Assembly: GCA_017311185.1 (NCBI GenBank)
Contig: JAESUZ010004130.1
Coordinates: 62,001-126,000, forward strand
Reading direction: 5' to 3'
Source of the DNA: Proteles cristata cristata
Taxonomy: Eukaryota > Chordata > Mammalia > Carnivora > Hyaenidae
Length of the DNA stretch: 64,000 nt
Part shown: positions 59,158 to 64,000 of the stretch, in pieces
Position numbering within the stretch: the first letter of the stretch is position 1
Layout of the letters: the number at the start of each line of letters is the position of its first letter
Notes under the pieces: generated by a model
Database searches by the model: none
What the model was told of the DNA's origin: nothing
The model's input: the letters and a program-made list of their open reading frames with translations, nothing else
Position numbers and translations under genes: made by a program

Positions 59158-59311
59158 GAATAGGGGTGTTGAGACGTGGGAGGGAGACTGAAATGGCAGG
59201 GGCTCTCTGGGGACCCAGCTGCAGGCTCCACACTGGCTAGCAGGCCCAAGGAGCTGGGCCAGCCCAGGGCCAGCAGCCAGCGTCGAGGGCCGGAGCGTCG
59301 AGGGGTGGGCG

Positions 59312-62300
59312 TCAGAGGGCGATTTTGCCCTCGTATAGCGACAGCAGCAGCAGGACGGTCCAGCCGCCCAGCAGGCCCATGTTGTGCAGCAGGAAGAGGA
59401 GCCAGGGCCGCTCGTCCCGCACGTGCAGCATGGCCGGGAGCTGAGGGAGGGAGGCACGGGGTCAGCGGCCAGCTCCCGGCCATGCTCGCTCACCCCCAGG
59501 GCAGCCGACTCCTGGCCTCCATCCTGACCATGTCGCAGAGCGCCACGTAGAGGAATAGGCCGGTGGCCACCGCCAGGATCCACGTCTCACTGTCCTCGCC
59601 AACGTCGACCGCTAGCGCCACGTAGAGGCCGATGAAGGCAGTCAGCGCTGAGGCCAAGTTCAGCAGCAACGCCCGCCGCACCGACAGCCCCGCGTGCAGC
59701 AGGGCCGCGAAATCCCCTGGGGTGGGGTGGGGGGTGTTAGGCCGAGAGCCCTGCCCCTGGCCGGCGGCCCCCCTCCCAGGCCCTGCCTCGCGCTCTCACC
59801 TAGTTCGTGTGGCACCTCGTGGCAGAACACGGCCAGCGAGGTGGCCAGCCCGGTCTTCCAGGAGGAGGCGAAGGCGGCGCCCACGGCTAGCCCGTCGGCG
59901 AAGTTGTGCAGGGCATCGCCCAGCGTGATCACATAGGGCAGCAGCCTCAGCTCTGCAGGTGCGGTGGACCTGGGTCGGCGCTGACCTGGTCCCCCGCTTC
60001 GGCGCCCCCACTTCTGCTCCCCCGGCCCGCGCCGGCGCTCCGCACCAATCCGTAGCCCCTAATCCTCTGGGGCTTCCCTCGGGGCTCACCTGAGCTCAGT
60101 TTCCGGGGCTCCACGCTCAACAGCTCCGGGCTCTCCTCTGCCACCTGGAGGGAGTAGGTCCGTGTGGCTGAGGCCCTGGGCAGGCAGGTGAGGAGGGGCG
60201 TGGCGGGGCTGGGTCCCCGGATGGGCATCGGAGGGAGGAGGCCTCGGACAGAGGCCCTGGGGTGGGGGCGGGGCCAGGAAGGGGTCCTTTCAGGGGAAAG
60301 TCCGGGTCGGGTGGAGACACCGGGGAAAGGGCAGCTCACCAGGTCTGCGCGGGAGCCTTCGTGGGGCTGCTTAGGCTGCCGGAGCTCGCTGGGGGCCAGC
60401 TGCAGGGCCACGCCGTGGCTGTGTCCGCCGTGGCTGTGGCTGCAGGGCCCGTCCCTGGAGTCCTGTGGGGACGGTGGCTCAGGGCCCAATGGGCCTCCAT
60501 GCTTCTGCCCCATCCACCCCGCACCTCCAGCCCCCACCTCACCTCAGGGTCCAGGGGCAGTAAGAGGTTGAAGAGGTTCTCAAACAGGAAGAAGGTGTAG
60601 AGGCCACCCAGCACGGCCACAAGGCGCCAGGTGGGCTGTGGGCCAAGGCCCTCCCCGCTGTGCGAGCGCAGCCCCAGCACCTGGGGGGAGAAGGGGGCTT
60701 TAAGGCCTCCCCGCGCCCCACCCCTAGCCCGGGGGACCAGACTGCGGGGTTGGCCTGCGCAGGGAAGTTCCAGTCGGGAGGGAGGGGCAGCGGGCTGACC
60801 TTGGGTGTCAGGTGGAGGATGGCGTCCCCAGTGAGCGCGCCCACAGCCATGCTCAGGAAGGTCTGGATGACATAGTGGGAGGCAGCGCTGTAGGTGGCGC
60901 AGGTCAGAAGCAGGAGGCCAAAAATCGCGCAGAGGCAGATGAGCAGCGTGGCTATGGAGCCGTACAGGTACCCTGGGGAGGGGGCGGCCGGGCTGAGACG
61001 ACAGCCTCTCTTGCTTCCCAGGGGAGGGGGTCCAAGTGGGGCCCGGAAGTGAGCTCAACAGGGATGCAGGTGGTCAGGGACAGGCCGGGCCTCTGCCTGC
61101 GCTGCCCCTTCAGGCCCCATCCTCTTCCCATCTAGGCCCCCGTACTCCCCTGCGACCCCTCCACTCGGACGCCCCGTTCTCTTGCCAGCCCTGGCCCAGC
61201 TTTCCCCACCCCTCCCCTAGCCCAGCGGCCACTGCCTCCTCCCCGTGAGACCCCACCTCTGCGGCACCAGCACCGATGGGTGCAGCAAGCATGCAGGACG
61301 GGAGAGGCGGGCACTCACCTTCCACCTGGCTGAGCTGGTCCTGGGGGCGGGCGCTGGGCTGGGGGCTGCAGGCGCCACTTAGTTGCTGCTGGAGCAGGGC
61401 CGGGCTCAGTTGGGCCCAGAACTCTGGAGTCACCCCGTCCTGCTCAGACAGCCCATACACCGCCATCACCTCACTGGCACTTAGGCATACCTGAGGGGAG
61501 GCAGGAAAGGGGGTCGGGGACCTGAGCAGACCCGTGAGGCCCCACCTCTCCCCAGGATTATGCTGCACGGGCTGCTCACTGTGTCCCACATGTCGGAGCT
61601 GCTGTTAGGGGTCACAGTGGGCACAGGGCCCTGGTGGTTGGGCCCCTTTCCCAGATGACTGTGGTCACTGTGTGACTCTGCCACTCTGCCTACCCCCAGG
61701 CGCTGCATCAAGGCCTCCAGCTCTGGTAGGGGGACAGAATCACAAGGTGTGCCTGGGCCCCCGGCCTGCCCTCCGCAGGGACATGGAGGCTGGGGACTCG
61801 GGGCAGTCCCCGCCCTCCGGCCCCGCCACAGCCTCACCGGTCAGTGTGATGTTGGGCGTCTCGCCGCTGTGCTGCCGGAACACAAAGTCTACAAAGTACT
61901 GGGGGCTTGGCAGGGCGTGGAAACAGGCCCCGCTGCTGACGTGGTCCACCAGGGTGGCCAGGACCAGGCCAGGGTCACCGGGAGATCCTGCCCCTGCTGC
62001 CTCCTCCAGCAGCTGAGGCAGGTCCACACAGGCCTGGGGCGGGGGAGAGTCCGGGCTGAGACTCGCCTGCAGGGTGGCCTTCCTGGCCTCCAGCTCTGCC
62101 ATCAACCCTAGTGCCCCCTGCATGCCACTGACCCCAAGATCTGCCCCAACGTGACCCCAGACCAGCCTTCTCAGAGCACCACCACCTATTCCTGCCAGCC
62201 TACGACCTGGGCTGGGCCTGACCCCTCCCTGAGCTCCCTCCCTAAGGGCCCAGGATTCTTCTCAGCCCCACCCCCCCCACCCCACCCCCCGGGCTCCTCA

Positions 62301-63507
62301 AGTCCCTGCCCTGAGCGGTAGCAGACATCCATTTGTGATCCCACAGCCTCACCCAGCCTCCCAAGTAGGTCCCCAAACTCCCCCTAAGTGTTCAGGTGTC
62401 CAGGAAGGTGTGTGGGATGTTCTGCCCACTGCAGCCAGGCCCAACCCCCAAAGCGGTCTCCTTTCTCTGCGGGTCCCCTTAGATCCTCCGCACTACTCCC
62501 TCTGACCCACCTCCCAGGCCCTCACCTTCTCTGCAGCGGGCCAGCCAGAAGTCTGGGCCTGAATCCTTTGCAGCAGCCTGCCTAGGTCTGGGGCCAGGGC
62601 CTTGGGGCCCTTCAACAAGGCCAGGAGATGGTCAGCACGGGTGGCCCAGCGTCCAGCCTGGACATCTGCACATGTGCCCTTGGGGTCACTGAGGTAGAGG
62701 GCGACAGCAGCACTGAAGCGGGCGATGTGCCTGTGCTCTAGGACTGGCCTCCCGGGGAGCCCTGGCTCCTCAGGCCTGCCCAGCGCCAGCGCATCATCCA
62801 CAGTCAGGCACTATGGGCAGAGACAGGGGCCTAGGGTCAGGCAGCTGCCGGCTCCCTGTGGGGCCCACGCACACTGGTCTCCCCCTTCCTCTCTCCCACC
62901 CACCCCTCCATCATTGCTCTTTCACACACTCCCAAGGTCACCCCCTCTCGATTACACACATGTGCACGGGCAGACACACACACACACACATGGGTTGGGG
63001 CAGTAGCCCCCCCATCCCAGACTGGCTTCTTCCTGTAACCACTGCCAATGTGATGACCTGGGGACTGATGGAAGAGGCAGCCCTGAGGTCCTGGAGCTAC
63101 ATGTACCCAGCACAGCCCCCAATCCTGGGAGCCCAGGCTGTCAGAACTCAGAGCAGAGGAAGGTGGGCACTGGCCTGCAGGTAGGGCCTGGGTGCTTGGC
63201 CACCCAGCCTCACCTTGGCCCGCCTCCTGGAGTTTGCCCAGGGCCCTTTGCTTCCAGCCCTGGGGTGGAGCGGGCCCGGGCTGGGGGACCCATCGGGTGG
63301 GGCAATTACCTTTCCACACGGCCCGTTGGCGCAGTGCACACGGTCCGCCAGTGTATTTAACAGGCTGCCCAGCACCACAGGATCCAGAGCACCCTGGCCT
63401 GAGGACAGCAAGGCCAGTAGCCGGGCTGGCTGAGCTGCCATCACGGTCACTGTCACCGTCAGCACAGACAGCAGCAGCCCCAGCTCGAGCCGAACCAGGA
63501 CTCTCAT
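59312..63507 (-). CDS. SLC39A4: SLC39A4 (ZIP4), intestinal zinc importer, complete
   Basis: Plasma-membrane zinc uptake transporter of enterocytes; loss in human causes acrodermatitis enteropathica. Coding exons (minus order): 63507-63310, 62810-62526, 62033-61838, 61722-61580, 61490-61319, 60972-60800, 60680-60543, 60462-60340, 60144-60090, 59952-59800, 59716-59529, 59440-59312. Together they give 1,953 nt and 650 residues (human 647), all with GT-AG borders and matching phases. A signal peptide lies at 1-25 ([16 protein letters not shown]). The extracellular domain has an N-terminal helix-rich part ([16 protein letters not shown]) and a PAL-type region ([22 protein letters not shown]). Eight membrane spans follow from about residue 333. 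A His-rich loop HSHGGHSHG lies near 443-451. Metal-site motifs are HNFAD (510-514) and HEVPHE (539-544); the latter has V where human has L. The start was chosen at the ATG followed by the signal peptide; an upstream in-frame TTG/open frame is not used. Neighbour CPSF1 agrees with human 8q24.3. Confidence 0.97.
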
Positions 63508-64000
63508 GGTCACGCTGAGGCCCCTGTGCGCTCTGTGCTCCGGGGAGGCTGCGGACACCAGGGCTGGCTGGGGCTCTCGGGTCGCCAACGGCCAGGCTGG
63601 GGCTGGGCTCTGACCCGCCCGAACGCGTGAGGACCTCTCCCAGGTATTTCCTGCAGGGCCCTGTGATTGGCTGACTGAGGCATCTCGGGTTAACCATTCC
63701 AGCAGCAGATCCTCCCTGCGGTTGGAGCCACTGCCTGAGGGGGGCGAGAGCGGGGCCCCTTCCTCTGGAAGGGCAGCCTGGGCACGGCTAGCTTGCCTCA
63801 GGGCTGCGGGGCAGGGCCACCTTTTCTATGCCCGAGGGGCGACCCTCTCTCTAAGGTCTGCTGCCAACGAGGGGGACCTGAGGCAGAGGTCCCACAAGAC
63901 CCCATCCCCAACATTCCACCTAAGAGGCCTGAACGCATCCCTGCTCCACTACCCTCCCAGCCCCTTCCCTGCTTGGCTTCCTTGGTTCTGGCAGCTTAGA
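63508..64000. other. SLC39A4 upstream region, no further gene seen
   Basis: Short GC-rich 5' flank of SLC39A4. VPS28, the next gene on human 8q24.3, is expected beyond the right edge and no exon of it is recognised here. Confidence 0.5.

Noticed and set aside
63793..63999. 68-codon frame at the right edge as a VPS28 exon
   Set aside because: No similarity to VPS28 that I recognise; too short and proline-rich.

Overview
The window is mammalian nuclear DNA from a feliform carnivoran (cat-like: felid, hyaenid, viverrid or herpestid). The evidence is about thirty tRNA-derived CAN-type SINEs. They have the feliform head (a box starting GGCGCCTGGGTGGCT), a CT-rich middle and an AATAAA-like A-rich tail, and many have clear target-site duplications. 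All genes are split by canonical GT-AG introns. The family or species cannot be fixed by eye.

Layout. 0.1-6.3 kb (+): the 3' part of MS4A10 (five exons, 5' end outside the window). 6.3-35.8 kb: repeat-rich intergenic DNA. Inside it, at 16.5-22.6 kb (+), lie decayed exons of a second MS4A-type four-span gene, with a frameshift and a lost splice donor. A solo LTR nested in a SINE tail lies at 12.5-12.9 kb. 36.0-42.0 kb (+): CCDC86 (cyclon), four coding exons, complete, with a CpG-rich promoter and a 183-bp almost perfect inverted duplication that encloses exon 2. 44.0-45.2 kb (-): PTGDR2 (CRTH2), an intact single-coding-exon GPCR. 45.3-54.6 kb: SINE-dense DNA without a recognisable gene. 54.6-54.8 kb (-): the first coding exon of CPSF1 in a CpG island. 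59.3-63.5 kb (-): SLC39A4 (ZIP4), complete in twelve coding exons with all metal-site motifs.

How the parts fit. MS4A10-CCDC86-PTGDR2 is the gene order of human 11q12.2. CPSF1-SLC39A4, both pointing the same way, is the order of human 8q24.3. Two blocks that lie on different chromosomes in human therefore meet inside this window, between the 5' side of PTGDR2 (45.2 kb) and CPSF1 coding exon 1 (54.6 kb). No run of Ns marks the join. It is either a lineage-specific rearrangement or an assembly chimera. The genes do not form a functional pathway; they are a membrane-spanning MS4A protein, a nucleolar coiled-coil protein, a prostaglandin D2 receptor, an mRNA 3'-processing subunit and a zinc importer.
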